The position numbers and the translations under genes were made by a program. DNA of 64,000 nucleotides from Oenococcus kitaharae (GTDB lineage Bacteria; Bacillota; Bacilli; Lactobacillales; Lactobacillaceae). The stretch's first letter is position 1. Each line of letters begins with the position of its first letter. Below, in pieces: positions 7,261 through 15,021 of the stretch. Where the stretch lies: NCBI RefSeq assembly GCF_025758695.1, contig NZ_JANJQP010000001.1, positions 1-64,000 on the forward strand, read 5' to 3'. The notes beneath the pieces were generated by a model. It saw nothing but the letters and a program-made list of their open reading frames with translations. It was not told the DNA's origin and ran no database searches.

Positions 7261-8406
7261 ATGAAGATTTCAGATGTGATTGTTTACAAAGTTAAGCCTC
7301 GTTGGATTTTTGTCAAAGTGATGACTGACGAAGGCATTTCTGGTTGGGGCGAGATGATCTCCGGCACCAAAACAGAAACAGTTGTCAGTGGTGCTTATGA
7401 GATTGGCCGTACACTGATTGGCCGAGATCCCAATCAGATTGAAAAGCTTTGGCAGGAAATGCACCGTTCCTTTTTCCGAGGCGGCCCAATTAATGGCACG
7501 ATTATTTCTGGACTAGAGATGGCGCTTTGGGATATTAAGGGCAAAGCGCTCGGTGTGCCAGTCTATGAACTGCTCGGCGGTCCGGCTCGCGATAAGATTC
7601 GCGTGTATTCCTGGATTGGCGGCGATCGTCCTAGCGATGTGGCTGAACAAGCTAAGAAACGCGTGGATCTCGGTTTTACAGCGATTAAAATGAACGCAAC
7701 ATCTGAATTGCATTATATTGATTCTTATAACAAGGTGACGGCTGTGGTAGACCGCGTTAAGTCTATCCGAGACGCCGTTGGGGATGCTTTAGAGATTGGG
7801 ATTGATTTTCATGGCCGTGTTCATCGCCCAATGGCCAAAGTCCTGGCTAAGGCTCTAGAGCCCTACCATCCCATGTTTCTTGAAGAGGTGGTGCTGCCAG
7901 AAAACTGGGATTCTTTTGACGATATTGCACGCGAGGTCTCAATTCCTCTTGCCACCGGGGAGCGCTTGTATACACGCTGGCAATTTAAAGAACTATTTAA
8001 CCAAGGGGCAATCGATATTGTTCAACCGGATGTAGCTATGTGCGGCGGTATCCTTGAGGCAAGAAAAATTGCCGCCATGGCCGAAGCTTATGATATGGCC
8101 GTGGCACCGCATGCACCCTATGGCCCTGTGGCCTTGGCTGCCACACTGCAGCTGGATGCTTGCACACCGAATGTCTTTATTCAGGAACAAAGCCTGGGAA
8201 TCCATTATAATCAAGGATTTGATCTGCTGGATTTTGTTAAAAATAAAGAAATCTTTCAATATAAAGATAGTTATGTGGAACTCCCTACAGGCCCGGGGCT
8301 TGGTATTGATATGGATGAAGACAAAATTAAAGAAGTTGCTCAAGAAGGGCTTGTTTGGACCAATCCTAAATGGAAGAACTATGATGGCACAATAGCTGAG
8401 TGGTAG
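7261..8406 (+). CDS. dgoD: D-galactonate dehydratase family protein (enolase superfamily)
   Basis: This 381-residue member of the mandelate racemase/muconate lactonizing group matches the galactonate dehydratase subgroup. Family-typical residues are D182 and H184 (GIDFHGR), E209 (LEEV), E234 (TGERLYTR) and H284 (VAPHAPYGP). D-galactonate dehydratase converts D-galactonate to 2-keto-3-deoxy-D-galactonate. In this operon the PTS would deliver a 6-phosphorylated acid and no kinase gene is present, so the true substrate may be galactonate 6-phosphate. By eye the base composition is more G+C rich than the PTS genes before it. Confidence 0.85.
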   Translation: MKISDVIVYKVKPRWIFVKVMTDEGISGWGEMISGTKTETVVSGAYEIGRTLIGRDPNQIEKLWQEMHRSFFRGGPINGTIISGLEMALWDIKGKALGVPVYELLGGPARDKIRVYSWIGGDRPSDVAEQAKKRVDLGFTAIKMNATSELHYIDSYNKVTAVVDRVKSIRDAVGDALEIGIDFHGRVHRPMAKVLAKALEPYHPMFLEEVVLPENWDSFDDIAREVSIPLATGERLYTRWQFKELFNQGAIDIVQPDVAMCGGILEARKIAAMAEAYDMAVAPHAPYGPVALAATLQLDACTPNVFIQEQSLGIHYNQGFDLLDFVKNKEIFQYKDSYVELPTGPGLGIDMDEDKIKEVAQEGLVWTNPKWKNYDGTIAEW

Positions 8407-8417
8407 GAATTGCAATT

Positions 8418-9008
8418 ATGATTAATTTGATAGCTACGTTATTCCTGTTGATAGTACTCTTGTATTTCGAATTTCGACAACAACGATTATTACTTATTCG
8501 AGCAAAAAACTCTCGTTTGAAATTGTTTTTAGCTTCGATAGCCTCTGCATCACTCATTTGGTTATTTTGGAGTCCGGTTTTAGAAAAGAACATTCAGTCA
8601 TTTATAATAGCTGCTATATTTTTCAGTGTTGCATTTTATCACCAAGGTTTGGGAGAGTCGAAAGTGATTACTTATGGATCGGTAAGCAATGCTAGCGATT
8701 ATGAGCGATATGACCAAGTCATCATTGAAAGAATTCGTCAGTGCACCATGCTTACCTTTGAATCTAAAAAGGGTGGCAGCTATTCAATCATATTTGACAC
8801 AGCTGCAGAGATATTAGAATCTTTTCTGAAGAAAAGGTTGCCTAAAAAAACAAAGCTCTTACATGCTGATGAATATATGAGACTAAAAGAGTTAGAAGAG
8901 CGCGATAAGAGAAATATTGAAGCTAAGCGTTTAGCAGCGATTAGGACACGGCCAAGTAGGAATAGATTTATTAGACAAAACCAGAGGTCAAAAAACCGTG
9001 TTGAATAA
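8418..9008 (+). CDS. Unknown membrane protein with basic cytoplasmic tail
   Basis: I do not recognise this protein of about 196 residues. It has two or three hydrophobic segments in the first 80 residues (ATLFLLIVLLYF; LASIASASLIWLFW; FIIAAIFFSVAFY). A soluble region of about 65 residues follows, then a charged, Arg/Lys-rich tail starting around 155. ATG 8418 is chosen because TAGGAA lies 8 bp upstream; an earlier in-frame ATG would overlap the dehydratase stop without a ribosome binding site. It is AT-rich compared with the dehydratase and is followed by the right copy of the direct repeat. It may belong to the operon transcript or be a passenger. Confidence 0.6.
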   Translation: MINLIATLFLLIVLLYFEFRQQRLLLIRAKNSRLKLFLASIASASLIWLFWSPVLEKNIQSFIIAAIFFSVAFYHQGLGESKVITYGSVSNASDYERYDQVIIERIRQCTMLTFESKKGGSYSIIFDTAAEILESFLKKRLPKKTKLLHADEYMRLKELEERDKRNIEAKRLAAIRTRPSRNRFIRQNQRSKNRVE

Positions 9009-9039
9009 TGGCCTTTATGATCAAAATATTTCGAAAGTA

Positions 9040-9081
9040 TAACCGCCGGTATGGCGGTTTTTTGTGCCTAAATGCCGGTAT
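9040..9081 (+). repeat. Right copy of 42 bp direct repeat (terminator plus tail)
   Basis: It reads AACCGCC-ggtat-GGCGGTT, a T-run, then GTGCCTAAATGCCGGTAT, nearly identical to 1930-1972. It serves as terminator of the operon ending at 9008. Confidence 0.75.
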
Positions 9082-9205
9082 GACAGGTTATAACTATTAT
9101 GTTTGTTGCCAATGACGTTTGCAGAGAACCTTGATCATGCATCAAATGCAAAACCATTGCAGGTCAAAAATCTGCGTATCTTGCAATCAACGTTAGTATA
9201 TGGTT

Positions 9206-9223
9206 TACTTACTAAAAGTAAGA
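9206..9223 (+). promoter_or_regulatory. Inverted repeat operator before LLM gene
   Basis: CTTACT-aaa-AGTAAG (9208-9213 with 9217-9222) overlaps a possible -10 TTTACT (9204-9209), which lies 17 bp after TTGCAA (9181-9186). A repressor site is inferred; the regulator is not in the immediate vicinity. Confidence 0.45.
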
Positions 9224-9240
9224 TAAAAGGAGCACTAGTG

Positions 9241-10287
9241 ATGGATACAATCAGTTTCGGTTTGGATATCTTTGGTGATTTAGCTTTTGATGACAAGGGC
9301 CAATTAACAACTTATGCGCAAGCAATCAGGCAAGTCCAAAGGGAAGGCATTTTAGCGGACCAGCTTGGTGTTGATATTTTTGCCTTGGGCGAACACCATC
9401 GGCCGGATTATGCGATTTCCAGTCCTGAAATGGTTTTGGCTGCGATTGCCAGTCAGACCAAACGCATCAAATTGTCTTCTGGCGTGACTGTGTTGAGTTC
9501 CGAGGATCCGGTCAGAGTATTTGAGCGTTTCGCGACACTTGATGCTGTCTCTAATGGCCGGGCGGAAATTATTTTGGGCCGTGGTTCTTTTACGGAATCG
9601 TTTCCGCTTTTCGGCTATGATTTAACCGATTATAATGAACTATTTGAAGAAAAGACGGCTCTTTTCAAACAGCTTTTATCAGAAAAACCAGTGACTTGGC
9701 AAGGAAAAATGCGTGCACCATTAAAAAATGCTGACGTTTTCCCAAAGACGGCCGGAGGTAATATCGAAACCTGGATTGGGGTCGGTGGTTCTCCGGAATC
9801 AATCATTCGAGCTGCCAGGTACAGTTTTCCGGTGGTTTTAGCTGTGATTGGCGGAGCACCTGAAAGATTCAAGCCTTACATTGATTTATACCACCGAGCC
9901 GCTGAAAAATTGGGTACGACAGTCGGCCCTGTTGGCATCCACTCGCACGGATTTGTTTCTAATAATAACGAAGAGGCTGTTAATGGCGCTTGGCGGACGA
10001 TTCGTGCCATGTTAGACAAAATAGGAAGCGAAAGAGGCTGGGCCGCGATGTCAGAAGAACAGTTTCAGCAAGAAATTTTAAATGGCTCCATGTATGTCGG
10101 AACGCCTGAAATTGTTGCCGTAAAAATTGCCCACGTGATTAAAAATCTGCAGCTGCAGCGTTTTGACTTGGTATATGGTGCCGGGAAGCAGACAATTGCA
10201 GAGCGTTTGCAAACGATTACTTTATACGCCAATGAAGTGATTCCAAGAGTGAAATTCTTGTTAAAGGACGAAAAGGAAGTTTACTAA
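9241..10287 (+). CDS. LLM-class flavin-dependent oxidoreductase
   Basis: This luciferase-like monooxygenase-fold protein of about 348 residues probably uses FMN. Typical signatures are ALGEHHRPD near 40, ISSPEMVLAAIASQT, LDAVSNGRAEIILGRGSF and GGSPESI. The start at 9241 follows AAAAGGAG with good spacing; a 46-codon upstream extension lacks a ribosome binding site and is rejected. Its stop overlaps the ATG of the next gene, so the two are coupled. Substrate unknown. Confidence 0.85.
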   Translation: MDTISFGLDIFGDLAFDDKGQLTTYAQAIRQVQREGILADQLGVDIFALGEHHRPDYAISSPEMVLAAIASQTKRIKLSSGVTVLSSEDPVRVFERFATLDAVSNGRAEIILGRGSFTESFPLFGYDLTDYNELFEEKTALFKQLLSEKPVTWQGKMRAPLKNADVFPKTAGGNIETWIGVGGSPESIIRAARYSFPVVLAVIGGAPERFKPYIDLYHRAAEKLGTTVGPVGIHSHGFVSNNNEEAVNGAWRTIRAMLDKIGSERGWAAMSEEQFQQEILNGSMYVGTPEIVAVKIAHVIKNLQLQRFDLVYGAGKQTIAERLQTITLYANEVIPRVKFLLKDEKEVY

Positions 10288-10967
10288 TGGCAGACAAATT
10301 GGGGATTTTAGGTTTTGGCAAACTGGGTACGGTGCTTGGCCAATTAGCTGTTAGGGCCGGTTATGATGTCTACATTGCTGGCTCCGGTACAACAGATAAA
10401 ATTGCGCTGACTGCTGACATATTGCTGCCCCAAGCTCACTTGATGCTAGCAAAAGAACTGCTTGGACAAGTTGATGTTGTGATTCTGGCATTTCCTTTGG
10501 GCAAGTATCGAACACTGGACCCGCTACTTTTCAAAAATAAAATTGTGATCGACGCCATGAATTATTGGTGGGAGACTGATGGCCGGCATCCTGAATTTCA
10601 AGACCCCGTCTTGTCGACGAGCGAAATGGTGCAAGCTCATTTAAATCAAAGCCATGTTGTGAAAGCTTTTAATCATATGGGTTATCATGACCTGCTTGAT
10701 TATGCTGACCAGTCAGATCCGAAAAAAGCCATCGCTGTAGCCGCTGATGATGTGCCAAGCCGCGCAGTCGTGGCAGAGATTGTGAAACGACTAGGTTTTC
10801 AACCTGTGATTTTGGATTCGCTCGCTGAAGGGATTAAATTAGAACCCGGAACGAACGTGTTTGGCGCCGATTTTAATCGAGCAGAATTGCTAAACGCGAT
10901 TGATCACTATTTTGAAACGGATTTTGGCAAAAAAATCCTTCAAAGCAGCAAAAAACATTCTTTTTAA
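10287..10967 (+). CDS. NAD(P)-binding protein, F420-dependent NADP reductase-like
   Basis: This 226-residue Rossmann protein has the dinucleotide motif GFGKLGTVLG near residues 9-18 and resembles NADPH:F420 reductase-family proteins. Nothing in the window suggests F420 biosynthesis, so in this organism it more likely acts as a generic NAD(P)-dependent reductase or binding protein. It overlaps the LLM gene by one base (TAATG), and a strong terminator follows. A functional pair in which it feeds reduced cofactor or processes the product is inference. Confidence 0.75.
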   Translation: MADKLGILGFGKLGTVLGQLAVRAGYDVYIAGSGTTDKIALTADILLPQAHLMLAKELLGQVDVVILAFPLGKYRTLDPLLFKNKIVIDAMNYWWETDGRHPEFQDPVLSTSEMVQAHLNQSHVVKAFNHMGYHDLLDYADQSDPKKAIAVAADDVPSRAVVAEIVKRLGFQPVILDSLAEGIKLEPGTNVFGADFNRAELLNAIDHYFETDFGKKILQSSKKHSF

Positions 10968-10971
10968 ACTA

Positions 10972-11000
10972 AAACTCAGACATTTTGTCTGAGTTTTTTT
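10972..11000 (+). terminator. Strong intrinsic terminator
   Basis: AAACTCAGAC/GTCTGAGTTT with an ATTTT-type loop and a run of seven T closes the LLM/reductase operon. Confidence 0.9.
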
Positions 11001-11158
11001 GTTGCCTAAAAAGACAAGACTTGCCGCTAGAATAATGCAATCAAGTCCTTGTTCTAACCGCTTATTGGCCTTTTTCGACCACTCATCGGCAGCGAACCTT
11101 TTCAGCATTGCTAGTTGTTTACACTTTTTCTTGTCACAAAGAGACGGAGGATGTGTGG

Positions 11159-12052
11159 ATGATAGACGTGTTAAAAGTACAAGGATTAAAGAAAAACTAC
11201 AGTCATCGTCAAGCGGTCAAAGGCATAGATTTGACTATTAAAAATGGCGGTTCCTTGATTGCATTTTTGGGCCCAAACGGAGCCGGAAAATCGACAACGA
11301 TTAAGATGCTGACAACTCTTTTAAAACCGACGGCTGGCAGTATTGAAATCAATGGTCAACAGCTGCCAGAAAAAATTCGCGAACAGATTGCTGTTGTTTT
11401 TCAAGAAAGTGTCATGGATGCAGATTTAACGGTCCGGAAAAATTTACTTGTTCGTTGGAAATTATATCGAGGACAATCCAAAAGCAGCGTATCTGAGCTG
11501 ATTCATCAAGTGCATGCGCAGGACTTTCAGAATCAAAAATACGGCTCGCTTTCGGGCGGGCAAAAAAGGCGCGTTGATATTGCCCGAGCTCTGATTAACC
11601 AGCCTAAAATTCTCTTTTTGGACGAACCGACGACTGGCTTGGACATTCAAACGCGCAGCTTGATTTGGCAGATGCTGTCATTAATGCGTAAAAAACAGGG
11701 GATGACGATCTTTTTGACAACTCATTACTTAGAAGAGGCTGAACAGGCTGATCAAGTCGATATCATTGATCATGGTCAGATCATCGCGCAGGGTACAGCT
11801 GCAGATTTAAAAAAACGTTTTGCAAAAAGCCAATTAACACTTTTTTCTGATGAACTGGCGCAACTCAATCAGCAGCTGCCCAAACAGTTTAGCCGCCAGC
11901 TGACTGATTCAAAAATTGTTGTGCGAGTGGATAACACTGCAGACGCGATTCATTTATTATCGGATTTTGCCGATAAAATTAAAAATTTTGAATTCCGTCC
12001 AGGTACGATTGACGATATGTTTATGGCTTTGACAGGAAAGGAGATCCGCTAA
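11159..12052 (+). CDS. ABC transporter ATP-binding protein (drug/antibiotic exporter type)
   Basis: This ATPase of about 297 residues has Walker A GPNGAGKST (38-46), signature LSGGQKRRV, Walker B ILFLDEPTTGLD and switch His in LTTHYLEEAEQA. The C-terminal extension of about 80 residues is usual for DrrA-type ATPases. ATG 11159 follows GGAGG (11146-11150); earlier in-frame starts are less well placed. The stop overlaps the permease start. With the permease, LytTR and DUF3021 genes it forms a four-gene module. The substrate is not deducible. Confidence 0.88.
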   Translation: MIDVLKVQGLKKNYSHRQAVKGIDLTIKNGGSLIAFLGPNGAGKSTTIKMLTTLLKPTAGSIEINGQQLPEKIREQIAVVFQESVMDADLTVRKNLLVRWKLYRGQSKSSVSELIHQVHAQDFQNQKYGSLSGGQKRRVDIARALINQPKILFLDEPTTGLDIQTRSLIWQMLSLMRKKQGMTIFLTTHYLEEAEQADQVDIIDHGQIIAQGTAADLKKRFAKSQLTLFSDELAQLNQQLPKQFSRQLTDSKIVVRVDNTADAIHLLSDFADKIKNFEFRPGTIDDMFMALTGKEIR

Positions 12053-12912
12053 TGCTGGCCATCACGCAAAGAAATCTTAAATTGTATTTTAGAAACCGAG
12101 CCAGCGTTCTTTTTTCACTGATGAGTGCTTTGATCGTGCTGGGACTCTATCTTGTTTTTTTGAAAAACGGCATGCAAAAGAATTGGTCGCATCTGCCTGA
12201 TGCGATTCAATTACTTGATCCTTGGCTCATAGGCGGCATGATGTCTGTCACAGCGACGACGGCAAGTCTCAATGCCATTGAACAGTTAGTCCGTGATCGG
12301 CAAGGGCATCAGCTGCAGGATTTTCTTGTCACGCCAACCAAATCAGCTTGGATTCAATTGGGTTATTTTTTAAGCGCAGTCTTGATTGCGGTGATTATGC
12401 AACTGGCTGTGTTATTGGTCGCTGCCGGTTATTTCAGTTTTGCCGACAAAATTCAAATAAGACTAAGGACATTGCCAGCTTTGATAGCAATTATTTTTTT
12501 GAACGGATTGTGTGCAACAGCCTTGAATCTTGTGATTATTTCTTTTGTCAAAAAAGTAACAACTTTGTCCATTATTGGATCCATTGTCGGAACAGCCTCA
12601 GGATTTTTAGCAGGTATTTATATTCCCATCGGCACACTGCCAGCTTTTGCTCAAAACTTGATTAAGCTTTATCCTGGCGCTTATTCAGCGTCTCTCTTTC
12701 GACGAATTTTAATGCAGCCCCAGATAGCCGTTTCTTTTCGCCATGTCAAAGAAGGGCAATTGGCCTTGTTTAAAAAAATGCTGGGCATTGGTTATCAATG
12801 GGAATCTATGACCACCTTTACTCAAGAATTTATTGTCTTAGCGGCTGTGACGGTCATTGCCTTAGTGCTAGTGCTTGCCAAGAACCGTTGGGTCAACAGC
12901 AGACAGGCGTGA
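12052..12912 (+). CDS. ABC-2 type permease
   Basis: This 286-residue membrane protein has about six hydrophobic segments. It begins LAITQRNLKLYFRNRASVLFSLMSAL, the typical amphipathic start and first helix of ABC-2 permeases (split here at residue 20: NRASVLFSLMSALIVLGLYL). Its ATG overlaps the stop of the ATPase gene, so they are translationally coupled and form the exporter together. Confidence 0.87.
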   Translation: MLAITQRNLKLYFRNRASVLFSLMSALIVLGLYLVFLKNGMQKNWSHLPDAIQLLDPWLIGGMMSVTATTASLNAIEQLVRDRQGHQLQDFLVTPTKSAWIQLGYFLSAVLIAVIMQLAVLLVAAGYFSFADKIQIRLRTLPALIAIIFLNGLCATALNLVIISFVKKVTTLSIIGSIVGTASGFLAGIYIPIGTLPAFAQNLIKLYPGAYSASLFRRILMQPQIAVSFRHVKEGQLALFKKMLGIGYQWESMTTFTQEFIVLAAVTVIALVLVLAKNRWVNSRQA

Positions 12913-12959
12913 GCGCCGCAAGTGTTTTATAATGACTTTATTTTATAAGGGAGGCCGAT

Positions 12960-13409
12960 TTGCATATTTCTTTTTTACCCAATAAAACCTTGCCGGCCAA
13001 TCAAGTTAATATCGTCATCGAAGCAGTGGCATATACGGCCGAGATTCAAAAAATCAACGATTATTTGGACAAGTACGACAAAATTAGCGACATTTTGTCT
13101 TTTAATGACGGCGAGTCCGTTAGAGTGGTTCATCAGAAAAATATTATGTTTATTGAGGTGTTTCATGATGAATTGAGGGTGACGAGCGACGCAAGCGTTC
13201 TGACGGCTCGTGGTAGGTTCTATAAAATTTTAGAGCACTTAGATAGTGATTTTATTCAAATCGGTCGTGCCACAGTCATCAATCTTAATTTTCTGCAATC
13301 CTTGGAAACTGTTTTTATCGGCAATCCGGTCGCAGTTATGACTAATGGTCAGAAATTGCCGATCAGCAGAAGATATCTTGTTAATTTGAAACATAAATTA
13401 GGGATTTGA
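12960..13409 (+). CDS. LytTR-domain transcriptional regulator
   Basis: This 149-residue protein has a C-terminal LytTR DNA-binding domain (about 50-147: YKILEHLDSDFIQIGRATVINL, with the motif core FIQIGRATVINLNFL) and no receiver domain. It starts with TTG after AAGGGAGG. A TATAAT at about 12929 may give it its own promoter. LytTR proteins next to a DUF3021 membrane gene usually act as a pair controlling a neighbouring ABC exporter; the order here fits that. Confidence 0.85.
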   Translation: MHISFLPNKTLPANQVNIVIEAVAYTAEIQKINDYLDKYDKISDILSFNDGESVRVVHQKNIMFIEVFHDELRVTSDASVLTARGRFYKILEHLDSDFIQIGRATVINLNFLQSLETVFIGNPVAVMTNGQKLPISRRYLVNLKHKLGI

Positions 13410-13420
13410 CCAGGAGCCTC

Positions 13421-13816
13421 ATGTTGAAAAAAGTTATCAGATATATTTTAATCGGGATTGGTTTTGCATCATCAATTTATTTGATTGGCAAACTTTTCTC
13501 CGGATCGGTGAATTTTTCAAAACTGGAAATCGTCAGCACCTTGCTTATGGGTGCTTCGATCGGTCTTGTTTCGATGATTTTCGAATTAGACGATTATTTA
13601 AATTTTGCCAGTCAGTTGGTGATTCATTTTGTTCTAACGGCTGCCCTTGTTTTCGTCTACAGCCTAGTCAATCACTTTTTAATCAATTCCTGGGAAATGT
13701 GGTGGCTGACATTTGTGATTATTTATATCGGCGTATGGGTTGTTGTGACCACACAAATCAATCAAGATGTGCTGGCTATTAACCGAAAATTACAAAGTAG
13801 GCATCATACAAAATAA
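13421..13816 (+). CDS. DUF3021 membrane protein
   Basis: This protein of about 131 residues has four predicted membrane helices (about 8-26, 38-56, 66-86, 94-113) and a short basic tail; it is DUF3021-like. ATG 13421 follows AGGAG (13411-13415). It sits directly behind the LytTR gene and probably modulates that regulator, as in other LytTR/DUF3021 pairs. The gene ends a four-gene operon. Confidence 0.8.
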   Translation: MLKKVIRYILIGIGFASSIYLIGKLFSGSVNFSKLEIVSTLLMGASIGLVSMIFELDDYLNFASQLVIHFVLTAALVFVYSLVNHFLINSWEMWWLTFVIIYIGVWVVVTTQINQDVLAINRKLQSRHHTK

Positions 13817-13995
13817 TGCGAGTTCATCGCGATTATTGGCACGTAAAAAAGTTTGAACATGACTTTAGATAAAATTGATCTGTTTTCATTTTTTAGGAAT
13901 AATGTCCATAAAGTGGGTGGATAATACAATATTTTGATGATAATTTTCTAAAAATATCTCAAAAAATAACTTTTTTAACCACCTAACAGGAACCG
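13817..13995. other. Intergenic region between convergent genes
   Basis: This is 180 bp of AT-rich sequence without a clear gene. No convincing strong terminator was seen for either flanking gene. Confidence 0.5.
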
Positions 13996-14310
13996 TTAAT
14001 GCACGTAAACCGTTACAAAAGTGACTAATCCGAAAAGGATGCCGGGTGCGTTTGAAATGATGACCGGCCAATCTTTGTAAGTTTTTAACCAGCCGTAGGC
14101 CACCCAAAGAGTTGCGTTAATCGTGGCCACAGCAGGCTGAATGGGTGAAACCGGATTCCCGGAGAAATTGGACATAATTTGTGGGATATAGGAAATATAC
14201 ATAAGCGAACAAGCCAGAATGGCGAATTTGCTCATCATTTTAAGGCTTTTAATTCGTTTGGCTGTTGTTTGTTTCTTTTCATTTTCTGCGACGTAATTAT
14301 CAATTTTCAT
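13996..14310 (-). CDS. SemiSWEET family sugar transporter
   Basis: This 104-residue protein has three hydrophobic segments. It carries the PQ motif (P43-Q44 in YISYIPQIMSNF) and the NATLWVAYGW segment of bacterial SemiSWEETs, which dimerise to form a passive sugar channel. The start follows GGAGG with seven bases spacing. The family is common in lactic acid bacteria. It is a monocistronic minus-strand gene; substrate not deducible. Confidence 0.85.
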   Translation of the reverse strand: MKIDNYVAENEKKQTTAKRIKSLKMMSKFAILACSLMYISYIPQIMSNFSGNPVSPIQPAVATINATLWVAYGWLKTYKDWPVIISNAPGILFGLVTFVTVYVH

Positions 14311-14411
14311 AAAACCTCCACGCTTTAAAAAAATACTCGGTTTTTAACATACAAAATGAAAATTAACTGTTTATAAACACGTCACAAAATGGCAAAGACA
14401 GACGACTAAAT

Positions 14412-14440
14412 AAAAAAGCCCTTCCAAATTTGGCTTTTTA
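14412..14440 (-). terminator. Terminator of small hypothetical gene
   Basis: AAAAAGCC (14413-14420) and GGCTTTTT (14432-14439) form a stem, with a T-run on the minus strand, overlapping the stop codon of the 14438-14659 gene. Confidence 0.6.
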
Positions 14441-14659
14441 GATTAATGGATCGATTTGAGTGGGCTTGGCTTCAGGTACAATTGTCACGATGCTTGCTTC
14501 ACGAAAATAAACTTTGTAATCTGCCGTATCGGTGCTTTTGAAAATATTTGTGTTATCAGGCAACTGATCGATTTTCTTTATTTCACGAGATTGGCCATTT
14601 GTAAAAGTGACAAGCACATGATCATTGTCCTTTAATAAATCCTTGATGAGATTAAACAT
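14438..14659 (-). CDS. Small hypothetical protein
   Basis: This 73-residue soluble protein is not recognised. It begins MFNLIKDLLKDNDHVLVTFTN and is probably a compact beta-rich fold. A convincing ribosome binding site (AGAGGAGTG) and a terminator at the stop codon support a real gene. It lies between the SemiSWEET gene and RNA copy B, transcribed leftwards. Confidence 0.65.
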   Translation of the reverse strand: MFNLIKDLLKDNDHVLVTFTNGQSREIKKIDQLPDNTNIFKSTDTADYKVYFREASIVTIVPEAKPTQIDPLI

Positions 14660-14756
14660 ATTGCACTCCTCTGTGTTTGATTAGATTAATAACCGGCTTC
14701 ATTTTATCAAAGGCAGCCTAAAGGAATATTAAAGGAAGAGAAGAGGAAGATTTTTT

Positions 14757-14794
14757 AGAAAGCGCTTTCATTAAGCGACGAAAGCTGTTATAAT
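14757..14794 (+). promoter_or_regulatory. Promoter of structured RNA copy B with cre-like palindrome
   Basis: AGAAAGCGCTTTCA (14757-14770) overlaps the -35 TTTCAT (14766-14771). A 17 bp spacer leads to a perfect -10 TATAAT (14789-14794). It is the same design as 285-322. Confidence 0.7.
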
Positions 14795-14800
14795 TAAATC

Positions 14801-15019
14801 AGGGTCAAGGAGATCACAAGCGGTGATTGGATTCACTGTTAAAGATTTCGCGAATGAGCAAAGTTGGATCTCAAAGGACCCGGGAGCAATCTCATCAGCA
14901 TTTAGCGACGTGATCAATGGAGCGTCATTGCTTTAGAATCAGTTGTTCGTTAAATGTTCACAGTCTTGAAGAGTTGGGTAAAACCATATGATTCGTCACT
15001 GCTGGTGGGGTTGTTTTTT
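14801..15019 (+). ncRNA. Duplicated structured RNA, copy B (about 219 nt)
   Basis: It starts at AGGGTC. Stems: GGGTC (14802-14806) with GACCC (14877-14881), GAGATC (14810-14815) with GATCTC (14867-14872), inner hairpin CGGTGA/TCACTG (14821-14826 with 14833-14838), and terminator ACAGTC/GGTTGT (14960-14965 with 15009-15014) before a long T-run. The inner hairpin differs almost completely in sequence from copy A (350-366), yet both pair. The terminator stem swaps C-G for G-U/U-G pairs. This covariation supports a functional RNA. The gene behind it runs on the other strand, so it is not a leader. Family unknown to me. Confidence 0.78.
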
Positions 15020-15021
15020 TA

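Noticed and set aside
13886-14107. Minus-strand frame overlapping the SemiSWEET gene
   Set aside because: Shadow of the well-supported SemiSWEET frame; no start signal.
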